A stretch of 64,000 nucleotides of DNA, taken from assembly GCA_032690845.1 (NCBI GenBank), contig CM064421.1:38244963-38308962 (forward strand), in the 5' to 3' direction. Source of the DNA: Eleusine coracana subsp. coracana (taxonomy: Eukaryota > Streptophyta > Magnoliopsida > Poales > Poaceae). The translations under genes were made by a program, and so were the position numbers. Below, piece by piece: positions 1 to 9,912 of this stretch (position 1 is its first letter; each line of letters begins with the position of its first letter). The notes under the pieces were generated by a model. It saw nothing but the letters and a program-made list of their open reading frames with translations, did no database searches and was not told the DNA's origin.

Positions 1-832
1 TGCAACGCCTGCATCCCACCGCCGTCGCCTTTCCCGCATCGCCAGCTTGTCGCCGGCGCCGGCCTTCCGCATGCCCCCACCGTCCCTCCCACATCGCTAC
101 TGCCGCGCGCCGCCCTCACGCACCCCGAACGGAGCCCCACCATTGTGCAGTCAGGTGCTGTGTGTTCAACTCACCACGAGGAAAAAACTTAGCACAGGCA
201 CCAGGTTCTTCTAGCTTCCAGCGTTTTGTTAAACAAGCACAACAATTACTACATGGATGTTGCATCCATTTGATTCCCATTGGCTGTGAAACAGCTCTGG
301 CAGAGGCCACGCATGCGCATGTTCTTCCTTCAAAATGCGTCTCAACATAGCCAGCCACCGGAGGAGGAGAACTGCGGCGGCAATCCACCCAATCTGCTGT
401 CGAATTGCTATGCCAAAAGCGTGCTCGAGTTCAGTACGGGGACAACCTCACTCCTAAGCCGCGCTCCTCCCTTGACATGTCTGCAGCCGTGGCCACGCAG
501 GGAGCAGTCACGGCCTTCCTCGTCCTTCGTCGTCGGCTGACCTCCCCTGAAGTCAGAACCGACACACGAACTGCCGCATCGTCACCGCGCTGACCGCGGC
601 GGCAGCGACATGAAGAACGTAGACAGGCATAAAAATGGAACTCACTGAATGAAATGAAACTATGAGCGGCAATGTCTTTCGTAGTATTAAAGCAATTCGT
701 CTGAATTAATAAAATCAATTACAAGTCTATCATTTTTATTTTTCCAATAACACCCCAGTAAAATCCTTACTACTTCAAATTACTAGTAGTAATAATGGTA
801 GGAAGAAAACTAATCTGAACCGTTGGATTCTA

Positions 833-860
833 ATTACCACCAGTAATTACTGGTGGTAAT
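833..860. repeat. Perfect 28-bp palindrome
   Basis: The 14-base arm ATTACCACCAGTAA is followed directly by its exact reverse complement with no spacer. It sits in AT-rich DNA with no clear MITE ends around it. It could be a hairpin-forming remnant of a small inverted-repeat element. Confidence 0.85.
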
Positions 861-1089
861 ATGTACCATAAAACTGCTCAAAAAATAATTAAGTTGCTGG
901 GTTGTTAGGCTATATTAATCAAGGGCATAGATTTAGAGATGAGGGGTTTAGAGTGAGGGAATGTCACACGGTGACATTGCTTCTTAATGTCAGAGGATTT
1001 TTCGAGCAGTTGAACCGATGAGCCCCCATCAATGCATTTGCAGTGCTTAGACTCCTGTTTGTAGAACGATGAAGCCACATCCTTTAGTT

Positions 1090-1161
1090 CAATGTTATCG
1101 GAGATGATGATGATGACGAAGGCGACTACTATGATAGCGGCAATGTAACTGAAAATTTCAG
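1090..1161 (+). other. Possible acidic exon fragment
   Basis: After a TTTAG that could serve as a splice acceptor there is a 24-codon open stretch encoding an Asp/Glu/Tyr-rich peptide (a GDDDDDEGDYYDSG core), ending at a possible AG/GTAACT donor. No neighbouring exons could be joined to it with confidence. It may be a relic or captured exon, or chance. Confidence 0.2.
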
Positions 1162-1811
1162 GTAACTGCTATTGATGCAAAGTTGCTACTAGTTTGAAAT
1201 AGTCTCATCCTGGCATCTTAAGACTAGGAATAATTCTTATGTTATCTGTCTTCTGTACCAATCGAACTTGGAAGATAATTTTTCCTTTTTGCTGAAACTT
1301 AGTAGTAGGCTACTAGTAGCACACTGACACTAGCACCGAAGAAATTCCAGAGCACGCACCTCTTTGCTGCCGTCGCAAAGCTCGGAGGAAACAACAATAT
1401 ACTATTCTGCTATTATTAGCTGCAACTTATACATTGTTCTATGATAAGTACGGTTAGTATTTTCATCTGCTATGACATAGAAGTACTTCATGTTGTACTG
1501 CAGTTAATGAAGTTAACTCATAACACTCTGGCCATGCGTGTGATAGTGAAGAAGAGAGGCATGAAGATTTATGCATGGTGTGCTGATTGTTCATTCACTC
1601 TTCGACAGTTGGTTCCGTGGAAACAGAGTACTTGATGACAGATTTGAGTCGATTTATTCGTTCCAATTAAACAGTCCGCATGAGATGTCTTTATTTCTTT
1701 TATTGAAATGATGCAGAAAACAGTTTCAATAAGTGAGTGAATTTTCTTCAGTTCGTCTGTTACTCTGTAAATACTGTGATCACTGTCAGATCCTTTGAAA
1801 AGGAAAAGGAT

Positions 1812-1875
1812 TTGGGGGCATTTGTATTTCTTGTATCTTCCAATTGGGGGCATTTATATTTCTTGTATCTTCCAA
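1812..1875. repeat. Tandem duplication, 2 x 32 bp
   Basis: A 32-base unit beginning TTGGGGGCATTT occurs twice in direct succession (1812-1843 and 1844-1875) with one visible mismatch. Confidence 0.85.
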
Positions 1876-2021
1876 AATTGATTTCAGTTGGTTGGTTGAC
1901 GATATGTGACTGTGATGGCCTGATGGGTTAGTGGCGTCTGCCCTTTGTTTCTGATAATTTCACAACTGAGTTCCTAGCCCTGCTGAACCTGAACGCGCCG
2001 TGTCGTTGCGCGGGCTGGCAG

Positions 2022-2067
2022 GCGCCGCGACCTACAAGCGGCGTTGCGCCGCGACCTACAAGCGGCG
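2022..2067. repeat. Short GC-rich direct repeat
   Basis: A 22-base unit (GCGCCGCGACCTACAAGCGG plus CG) occurs at 2022 and again at 2046, a period of 24 bases, inside a GC-rich island at 1990-2250 that has no recognisable coding content. Confidence 0.8.
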
Positions 2068-3203
2068 GCGGGGCGGGCAGCCGCAGCCCGTCCCACTTTC
2101 ATTGCTAGGTGCCGCTGCTGCATTTCAAAGGCCTTACGGCGCACTCGATCTGGAACTTTCATTGAAGACAGCCATCCGGCTATAAACTCGTCGCCGGCAG
2201 GTGGCACGCGTTGCTGGTCACTCGACCTACGTGCCTGCTAGTGCTAGATGACCAGGACGACAAGAAGGCACAGGACGCGATGGTCTGTGGATTGGGTGCG
2301 TAGCAGATTTTGGCTTTGTTCTTGATCCAGAAGGAAGATGAGACCAGTTTGTTCAGTTAATCAGTTTCATCTTTCTCTGCCTCCAGGATCTAGCAGGCCA
2401 AAGATAGTTTCTGAATGCGACACAGCCACAGGCAGTTCCTATTCAAGTGCTCATTGCACATGAGCTTCATTGCTCTGAAATTTTAAGCAGTAAGCTGTCA
2501 TGAAGTCGTCGAGAGAGAAAACAACGCTGAAATCTTCAGAGTATAGTAGTGACCAACTGACCACAGTCACTATAGTACCACCAGGACAATGATGAAGTGG
2601 AGGCGCAGTGCTCCGTGGCAGTTGTTTCCTATTTGATTGCTTAGCTGAATACTGTGACTTGCTGTAACTCTGAAGGGCGTGGACTGATTGAGGTTTGAGA
2701 GTGGATGATTGCAGTCTGCGCCCATTGTGTCTAGATTCCCTTTTGTCAGCATGTGTTTTAGAAAAACTTGATTGGGAGATTACTGTGAAACATGAAACAT
2801 TTCAGTGAATTATTTAGGCAGTCCCATCAGATATAAACTGGAATTGATATTCCTACTTGAGTTGCTTCCGATAGATCCAACAATTTACACTGTTGCCATA
2901 GTGTTCTGAAGAGGCACATCTCTCCTCATATGCCACTCAGTCATAAAAGAGCCTGGTTCCAATTTCGTTGGTTGTTGGTAAAGAGGAGCCCCTGCCATTG
3001 TACAGCATTTACGTTGTGTGCTTAACAGTGATACAAGGTTTCATCCATTCTTTTCACGATACTTCTTCAAGTGTTATCCAAACAACTAATCTGGAGCGGG
3101 TAATTCTCTATCCTTTTCCTTTTGTGTCACTTGGCTTATACAATGCTCTTGATACTATTTGAATGTTTTTTTTAATCCTGAAAGAAAGCTGGATTTTAAT
3201 GTA

Positions 3204-3419
3204 CTCCCTCCATCCTAATTTAATTGGTATTTTAGAGCTCGGCACGGGAATTAAGGAGAAGTATAGAAGGTATGTGCATAAAAAAAGAGGAAAAAAGAAA
3301 TAGAGATAGAGATAGAGGTGTATTGAAAAGAGAGAAAGGTGCATTGAGAAGTGAGAATGCTAATTATTTTAGAACAACTGAAAAGAGGTAGAATATCAAT
3401 TATTTTGGGACGGATGGAG
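3204..3419. mobile_element. Stowaway MITE (Tc1/mariner type), 216 bp
   Basis: The ends are CTCCCTCCATCC at the left and the matching GGATGGAG at the right, flanked by the target dinucleotide TA at 3202-3203 and 3420-3421. Size, TIR and TA duplication fit the Stowaway family of grasses. No coding capacity. Confidence 0.92.
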
Positions 3420-3661
3420 TAGAACAATGCAGAACAAATAGCTGTAACTGATCATTGTACTTTGGTGAAAATAGGCAAAGAAAATGCTACATGAATTGAA
3501 ATTAAATGTCTGTTTACTTATCGCTTGCACAAATACAGAGTACTGTAACACTCGGATAACAACAACTTATAAAAATAAATGGACAAACAGATAAACGCCC
3601 CTACATTTTATTACCACTCGATTTTTTCATACTCTCGGCTTCATGCTATCAGTGACCTTAA

Positions 3662-4066
3662 TTACCTTGGTGCGAAGGACCAAAGCTGCCATGTCGTGGG
3701 TCCGAGGATGCCCCAGACGGACGCGCTGTACCGAGCCGTCTCCGTGCCGGCAACGGTGATCACCAGCTGGTAGCTGTTGCCTCCGTTGTAAGGCTGGCTC
3801 TGGCCGCTGAAAACGTTCGCGAACTCCAGCTTCATCCCGGTGTTGAAGAAGTAGGCGACCACGGCGAACTGCCCGACCTGCTGGATCGTCCGGTCGTTCA
3901 TGTCGATCACCCTGCCGCACCGGAGCAGCTCGCCACCGGCTGGGCACCCCGTCTCGACAAGTCGGGCAACCCGTTGAATTTGATGCCTTAGCATTAGGCG
4001 GCGCAACACTGAATGGGTGCCGGACCGTGAAACCATAGTAAATGGAGATGAAAAGGGGAGGTACAC
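3662..4066 (-). pseudogene. Cystatin-like pseudogene, signal peptide lost
   Basis: The C-terminal 84 or so codons (about 3662-3914) encode a cystatin domain nearly identical to the copy at 6.4 kb: a QQVGQFAVVAYFFN helix, an NVFSG loop and a terminal TTWQLWSFAPR. Upstream of that the reading frame runs into sequence unlike a secretory leader, and a stop at about 4073-4075 separates it from a further open stretch in the same frame (to 4423) that holds a short hydrophobic run and a Ser/Pro/Asn-rich segment. No start plus signal peptide can be read directly in front of the domain. The simplest reading is a 5'-damaged copy; an unusual spliced gene is less likely. Confidence 0.7.
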
Positions 4067-4680
4067 CCATGTCGATTAACAATTATTGTGCGGAGACTCG
4101 ATTTGGCGGTGAGAAACTCCATTGGACGGAGGAGTGGCTTGATTTGGTGGTGGTGCGCTGGATTCGCTGGTGTTACCTTCCGTGCCAGTACCGACGGAGG
4201 AGGAAATCGTAAAACACAACAGCGGGACCAGCTCAATGGAATTCGTTGAGTGCAGCGAGCATGGGATGGAATGGACAATTGATTTTGATTTGGAATTCAA
4301 AGTGGGTCGAGTTAGGAACTGCAGCGCCATACGTGGCCTGCAGTTATCCTCAGTTTTCCTTGTATCCACCCCTGGCAAGAATAGAGACCTAGTGTCTAAC
4401 CAAATAAGCCATGTTTTGAGCATCTAGATAAATCCTGTTTGACTGTGCATGAATTTGAAAGAACATATTCTTTTTCTACATTTGTTGTTTCAAAACTGAA
4501 AGAGGATTTTGCATTTGAATAAGTAGACAAATGATTTATATTTGTAAACAACAATGGCTCTTGCTCTTTGGCCCTAACCGAACAAATATTCTTTACTAAT
4601 TATAAGCATATCATTATCAATAACAACTATATAGATATATATTGTTCCTTAAGCAAATTCGTTCAACTAACTTTGCACTA

Positions 4681-4683
<3 letters not shown>

Positions 4684-4773
<90 letters not shown>
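4684..4773. repeat. (AT)n microsatellite, about 45 units
   Basis: Uninterrupted AT dinucleotides over about 90 bases. A long open frame across it (Ile-Tyr repeats) is an artefact of the repeat. Confidence 0.97.
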
Positions 4774-4776
<3 letters not shown>

Positions 4777-4932
4777 GGCAATTCAAATATCTTATTGAGT
4801 CTTAAGAGCCACCAATTCTTTGTGTCAGGGAAAAAAATTGTGTCTCATTTTAATCTGCATAGGAAAACAATAATGCAAGAAATATATAAATAAATATTAA
4901 GCATGTGATACGGGTGGATGCTAAAATATCCA

Positions 4933-5640
4933 TACAGATGGAATGGAAATCACAAAATCTTTATAAACACTGACGACAATTCCCGTTCGAAATAAGAATA
5001 TGTGTATAAAATATTTTATGTATTAAATTTACCATAAATATATGTCTCATGCTATAATAAAATATTGTTGTTTCTCAAAGTGTAAGCAATTCTATGATCT
5101 CACTTTTTTAAATAAGAGGCATATAGATCTTTTCTATCATGATAGTAGGTTCTTTTCAGAATCTTATAGAATTAGTAGGATAGAAAAAATGTAAACAATC
5201 TATGTCTCGTAGTTCATAGAGAATATGTACAAATCTCATAATGCTACAACAAAAAATCTCGTAACGCTACAACAAAAACATATACTACGGATGGAATAGA
5301 AGTCACAAACTCTTTATAAACACCATCGACAATACCCGTTCACAATAAGAATATATGTATAAAACATTTTATGTATTAAATTTATCATAAATATATGTCT
5401 CATGCTATAATAGAATGTTATTATTTCTCAAAATATAAGCACTTCTATAATCTCACTTCTTTGAATAAGGGACATATAGATCTTTTCTATCTTTGAAGGT
5501 AGGTTATTTTTAGAATCTTAAAGAATTAGTAGAATAAAATAAATGAAAATGATATTTGTCTTTCTAGTTTATAGAGTAATATGTACAAATCTCATAATAC
5601 TATAACAAAAAATCTCGTAACGCTACAGAAAAAACATATA
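4933..5640. repeat. Diverged tandem duplication, 2 x about 353 bp
   Basis: Landmarks such as GGAATGGAAATCAC (4940) and GGAATAGAAGTCAC (5293), a 'TTATGTATTAAATTTA' block, 'ATGTCTCATGCTATAATA' and 'TACAAATCTCATAAT' recur in the same order at an offset near 353 bases. The two AT-rich copies have many substitutions. No coding potential or transposon ends seen. Confidence 0.85.
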
Positions 5641-6367
5641 TTCAAACTGTTCATGGCTGTATTGCCATGTATCAAGATATTAACGGCTACATCCTTTATC
5701 TAGAAATATGAAAAGTAAAATATAACTTAGATAAACGAACCTACAAACATGCACCGTACATATATGGTCAGAGAAGACTATTGTCCCCTGTGAAAGAAAC
5801 GTGCAAGCCTACGAACGTGTGATCCCGCATTGCCCAGGTGGAGAGCGACGAGAAGTGAGAACACGATCCCGACATGACTGCGGTAGGTCGCCCAACTTTA
5901 GGTGTAAAGAAAATGAAGTAGTAGCCCTTTTCACTGTAGGGAGTACCCACTACCACCATCCATCGTTTTGCACTTCAGTTTTTTCTCCACTCCCTGTGCA
6001 TGCATATCCAGAACCAAACTTTTGGCAAACAAAAATTTGCGCCATGGACAATTACTGAAGTGAAAACAAAAGCTCACGAGACGAATGAAACAAAAGGTCC
6101 TTCACAACCATGAAGGTTCTCGGCGGCCAATACCCTCGCTCTAATCGTGGCCACGCGTTACGCCGATTGAGTTGGATGCCCGGATACTAACATTTGGATA
6201 GTGTGTCTTTCGTAGTGATTCTTTCATCTCCTGGTCATCAAAGAGGCAGATGACAGTCTCACGATTAAACATAGAGGCGAAATACATAGTAGTAGCCAAT
6301 GTCACTGCAGAGTGCTGTTGGCTACGCAATCTTGGCATGCTCGGCTTCACGGTATCAGTGACCTTAA
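5641..6367. other. Intergenic, nothing recognised
   Basis: Spacer downstream (3') of the minus-strand cystatin at 6368. Two overlapping short open frames near 5770-6060 on opposite strands show no family signature. Confidence 0.5.
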
Positions 6368-6826
6368 TTAACTTGGCGCGAAGGACCAAAGCTGCCATGT
6401 CGTGGTGCCGAGGATGCCCCAGACGGACGCGCTGTACCGAGACGTCTCCGTGCCGGGGCCGGCAACGGTGATCACCAGCCGGTAGCTGTTGCCTCCGTTG
6501 TAAGGCTGGCTCTGGCCACTGACGACGTTCACGAACTCCAGCTTCGTCCCGGTATTGAAGAAATAGGCGACCACGGAGAACTGCCCCACCTGCTGGATCG
6601 TCCGGTCGTTCACGTCTTTCACGGGCGTCCACGCCGGTGCAGGGATCCCCAGCGGCGGTGACGGTGGTGATGGAGGGTTAACTGCAGGTGGAGGTGGCGG
6701 GCTCATCGTCTCATGTGGACTTGGCGCTGGAGCTGCACCCGTGTGCTCTTTGGCATTGGTGATGGCAATGGCGAGTGATGAGGCCCCGAGGAGGAAAGGG
6801 ATGGCAAGAATCGACGACGGCCTCAT
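6368..6826 (-). CDS. Secreted cystatin-like protein with Pro-rich linker
   Basis: Single-exon gene, 152 residues. Residues 1-25 form a signal peptide (MRPSS, then a hydrophobic core). Residues about 30-68 are a Pro/Ser-rich linker with PAPSP, SPPPPP and PPSPPSPP motifs typical of hydroxyproline-rich wall proteins. Residues about 70-152 are a cystatin domain: a QQVGQFSVVAYFFN helix corresponding to the plant LARFAV signature, an NVVSG loop where papain-binding cystatins have QxVxG, and a TTWQLW segment at the second hairpin. Cystatins block papain-like cysteine proteases; here the loop Gln is Asn, so inhibition is uncertain. The predicted product goes to the apoplast or vacuole. It belongs to the minus-strand cluster of five copies. 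Confidence 0.85.
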   Translation of the reverse strand: MRPSSILAIPFLLGASSLAIAITNAKEHTGAAPAPSPHETMSPPPPPAVNPPSPPSPPLGIPAPAWTPVKDVNDRTIQQVGQFSVVAYFFNTGTKLEFVNVVSGQSQPYNGGNSYRLVITVAGPGTETSRYSASVWGILGTTTWQLWSFAPS

Positions 6827-6927
6827 GTTGGTTCGAGCAAGCTGATGATTGTTGAGTAACTAAGCTGTAGATAACAAGAGCTAGAAGAAATGGGAGCAAT
6901 AATGAAGATTAGTCCAGTTCATGGCTG

Positions 6928-6937
6928 CTATATATAG
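6928..6937 (-). promoter_or_regulatory. Probable TATA box of the cystatin gene at 6368-6826
   Basis: A GCTATATATAGC core lies about 105 bases upstream of the start codon on the minus strand. The spacing allows a short leader. Consensus match only. Confidence 0.6.
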
Positions 6938-8994
6938 CGCAGAAAAGGGAGGAGATTAATTAACTAGCACATGTTTACAGCTAGCAGAACATGTGGTTTC
7001 GCATACTTGCGGCCATTTACCGCTGCCTTGTAATCTGATGCAGCGAAGTACGAGGTTGTTGACCAAGGTGTTCGATCGTCGTCCTGAGTAATCGAGGGTC
7101 TTTGGCATGGACTACGCAATGTGCTGACGAGAACGAAGCTTCCAGGACCTTTTGCAAATTGTGGCTGAAGATAACTTGTCGCTGGGGATTTGTGCATCGA
7201 CTTCAAAACTACGAGAGCGCATCCCACTTGTATGACATGTAAAAAATTGAAGTGTCAAACTGCAACCGTAAATCATTTCAGAATCCAGTTGCAGTGCAAG
7301 GTTGTTTCGGTGTCAACAGCTAGGCGGTTGTAATATGTAAATGTAATCAGGAGTTGCAAAGAAACGCGGCAACACGCTAGATCAACACCAATGCATAGAA
7401 GCACACAAAAGTTTAGGACCACCGCGTGTATAATGGGGATAATTACCACACGAGTAGAATCCTTCTTCGGTTTGTTGACTCGACAGCCTGTTGCTGTTGC
7501 TCTTAAAAAAGATTGTTTTATATATGTCCTATGTTCTGAAAATGTCACAGGATAATTTACGTGAGCGTTCTTCTACTAAATTCTAGGCTAACAGCTCACA
7601 GCACTCGTTGACACTTGAGGAAACGTAACATGCTTTCAATTAGTATCGCGGTGGGAAATGGAAGCCACAAAGCTTGATGTGATCATCAGAAAATACTGCA
7701 CGGAACATGCAGATACTTGCATGACTAATCAAATCACCATTGCGTAGTCATCAAGATTCAAAAGAAGTCAGCAGTAAATTAGTCATGACTAAAAAAGGAC
7801 GCTCGCATCAAGGGCCGGATGCATTCCAAGTTGACGGTCACTAGGCCGGTAGAAGTACCTTCTCGACCCTGTCCTTTCTCATCGTCAGTTGTATGCTAAG
7901 TACCTACGGGCATTGTACACGTGAGGGAGTAACAACGGGGGCGAACGATGCATATCGTACACCTGGATCGACGCTGTCAATTGACTTTGGCTCCATAGGG
8001 AAACTAATCAGTTTAAGGACGCAAGACGTAGTCCAAAACCTCGATGAACTAGCTAAGCACAATTTACACGAGTGGAGAGAGCGTCGTCAATGTCTCTTGT
8101 AATAAACTACTAAACGTCTCGATAGATGGAACGAACTTGGATTGATCAATGCCCTCTGATCCGTCAGTTTGCATGTAAACAGCTTCGATCCATATAGGTT
8201 TTGTCCTCTTTTGCCAAGTAGTTTACGCTCGCTATATCTTGGCGAAGTCACGGTTCAAATTGTTGGTCCAAGAGAAGTCTAACTACTATACAGAGCCTAT
8301 TGTGGACTTGTGGTCCTCGCGGGCATAAACTGCAAATGATCACGTTTAGGAAGTAGTATCCAGAAAGAAGTCAGTCACTGTCCTCGAAACTACCGTTTTC
8401 AAAATTGAAAAAAGAAACAGTATGAGGTGCTCAATTGCAAAATGAAGCAAAGAGGGTGGCTAAACTAAACCGTAGTAAGAATCCGGGGGCCGAAAAAAAT
8501 GCAGCAACACAAATTACTGAGGTCCCATGCGTTGTGGCTTCGATTTCAGTCAGTCTAACCAATCCTTGGTCCAGAGGCCAGAGCCGGGCACAGGGCGAGA
8601 ACTGCGGCAAACGTTAACACATTTTCAGAGTCCCGTGAACTGGTAGATATCTCTTCACACGATTATCTGTTTTTGGCAGAATAGAGAATAGATCGATGAC
8701 TCTGTCTTTCAGAGATAAATCCACTCGTAGGGCTCTTCTTTTTTTTGACACATAATAACTCACGACAAACTTACATGCATGCCTCCTTAAACCTCTTATT
8801 ACTGACCACGCTTACAGTGTAAACGTATTGCTCTCAAAACACTGCCTCCAGTATAATAATATAATATGAAGCACGATTACTTAGTTACTTACGGCAGATA
8901 CGTACGTACGTCTCGATCGACCGAGTTGTATCGGTTATACGAGGACACGCGCACTTGACGACTCCTTGCAGCACGTAGTGAAAATATCTCATTA
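6938..8994. other. Intergenic between cystatin genes
   Basis: About 2 kb of mixed-composition DNA. Short open frames on both strands (for example 7273-7548 minus and 7893-8102 plus) have no recognisable motifs. No complete transposon ends found. Confidence 0.5.
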
Positions 8995-9369
8995 TTAGCT
9001 GCGAATCTTCTTGAACCTGTGGAGCTTCCATGTGTCTGAGCGCGAGCCGGGGACGCCCCAGACGAGGCACTCGTACTGGGCGGTGTCGCCGTCGGCCTTG
9101 GCCGCCACAACGATGAGCTTGTAGTTGGTGCCGCCGCCCACGGCCGCCTGCGTCTCGCCGCTGACCACGTCCACGTACGTGATCTCCTTGCGGTGCGCGA
9201 GGCCGTACACCAGCACGGCGAACTGCGCCACCTGCTTCACCACGCCGTCCTTGTTCACGTCCGCCTCCACCCACGCCGCGTGCGACGCCGCGGGGAGCGT
9301 GGCCGCCGCAACAATGAGCGTGACTCCCAGAAGAGGCAGCAGCACCGGCGACGGCGACCTCCTCATCAT
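8995..9369 (-). CDS. Secreted cystatin-like protein
   Basis: Single-exon gene, 124 residues, starting MMRRSP. A signal peptide of about 30 residues ends near the ASHA motif. The cystatin domain follows: VVKQVAQFAVLVYGL helix (LARFAV-like), then VDVVSGETQ, in which the canonical QxVxG Gln is Asp while Val and Gly are kept, a GGGTNYKL strand, and YECLVWGVPGSRSDTWKLHRFKK carrying the C-terminal Trp. The length suits a small secreted phytocystatin. The protease target cannot be told from sequence. GC content is much higher than in the flanks, as in the other copies. Confidence 0.85.
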   Translation of the reverse strand: MMRRSPSPVLLPLLGVTLIVAAATLPAASHAAWVEADVNKDGVVKQVAQFAVLVYGLAHRKEITYVDVVSGETQAAVGGGTNYKLIVVAAKADGDTAQYECLVWGVPGSRSDTWKLHRFKKIRS

Positions 9370-9431
9370 CGTCGATTATTGATAATTTGATATGATACTA
9401 AACGATGCTACTACTACTGCACCTTGATCTT

Positions 9432-9440
9432 GATATATAG
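9432..9440 (-). promoter_or_regulatory. Probable TATA box of the cystatin gene at 8995-9369
   Basis: A TATATA core reads on the minus strand about 65 bases upstream of the start codon. Consensus and position only. Confidence 0.5.
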
Positions 9441-9623
9441 GTGAAGGTGGCTTTTGTAAGTGCGTATAGGGCCATGACAGGATGCGAGCTTTTATAATGC
9501 AGCAGATAGGAAAATAAAGTGCATTGGCACAACGCGTCAATCTGAAGGTTTTTCTTTACGCGGATGCATGAGACTGTAATGATCAGATAGTACTGTCGGC
9601 ATGGCCAGCCCGACGGGGCGGTG

Positions 9624-9904
9624 CAGGGGCGGACACAGTATGTGGTCAAGGGTGTACAAATGTACACCCAATATTTTTGAAAAAAATCCCAATATATTGT
9701 ATGTATAATATGTTACATAATAAAAAACTGAAATAAAATCAAGTTTTAGCTCAAAATTTTGAACAAACATATCAGTTTCAAGAACCTTGTTGATTATGAT
9801 TTATCTGAAGTATAACTTGTTAGGCTCTAAACTTTCATTATATGATAATTATTAGTTGCTCTGAAATATGTACACTCAAAATAAAAATCCTGTGTCCGCC
9901 ACTG
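9624..9904. mobile_element. hAT-type MITE, 281 bp
   Basis: The ends are CAGGGGCGGACACAG at the left and CTGTGTCCGCCACTG at the right, imperfect inverted repeats of the hAT-like CAGNGGCGGA class. An exact 8-base target duplication GGGCGGTG flanks the element (9616-9623 and 9905-9912). The AT-rich interior has no coding capacity. Confidence 0.93.
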
Positions 9905-9912
9905 GGGCGGTG

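Larger units (their letters stand above)
1..3203. other. Intergenic or decayed region, no gene recognised
   Basis: The first 600 bases are GC-rich with overlapping short open frames in several phases and no recognisable domain; the rest is mostly AT-rich. An exon-like acidic stretch, a 28-bp palindrome and two short tandem duplications are listed separately. The GC-rich start could be the edge of a gene lying to the left of the window, but nothing here proves it. Confidence 0.4.

Noticed and set aside
3627..4082. 151-codon minus-strand open frame overlapping the broken cystatin
   Set aside because: It is a neighbouring phase. The cystatin motifs are in the frame ending at 3662.
4642..4893. 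83-codon open frame rich in Ile-Tyr
   Set aside because: It is the translation of the (AT)n microsatellite.
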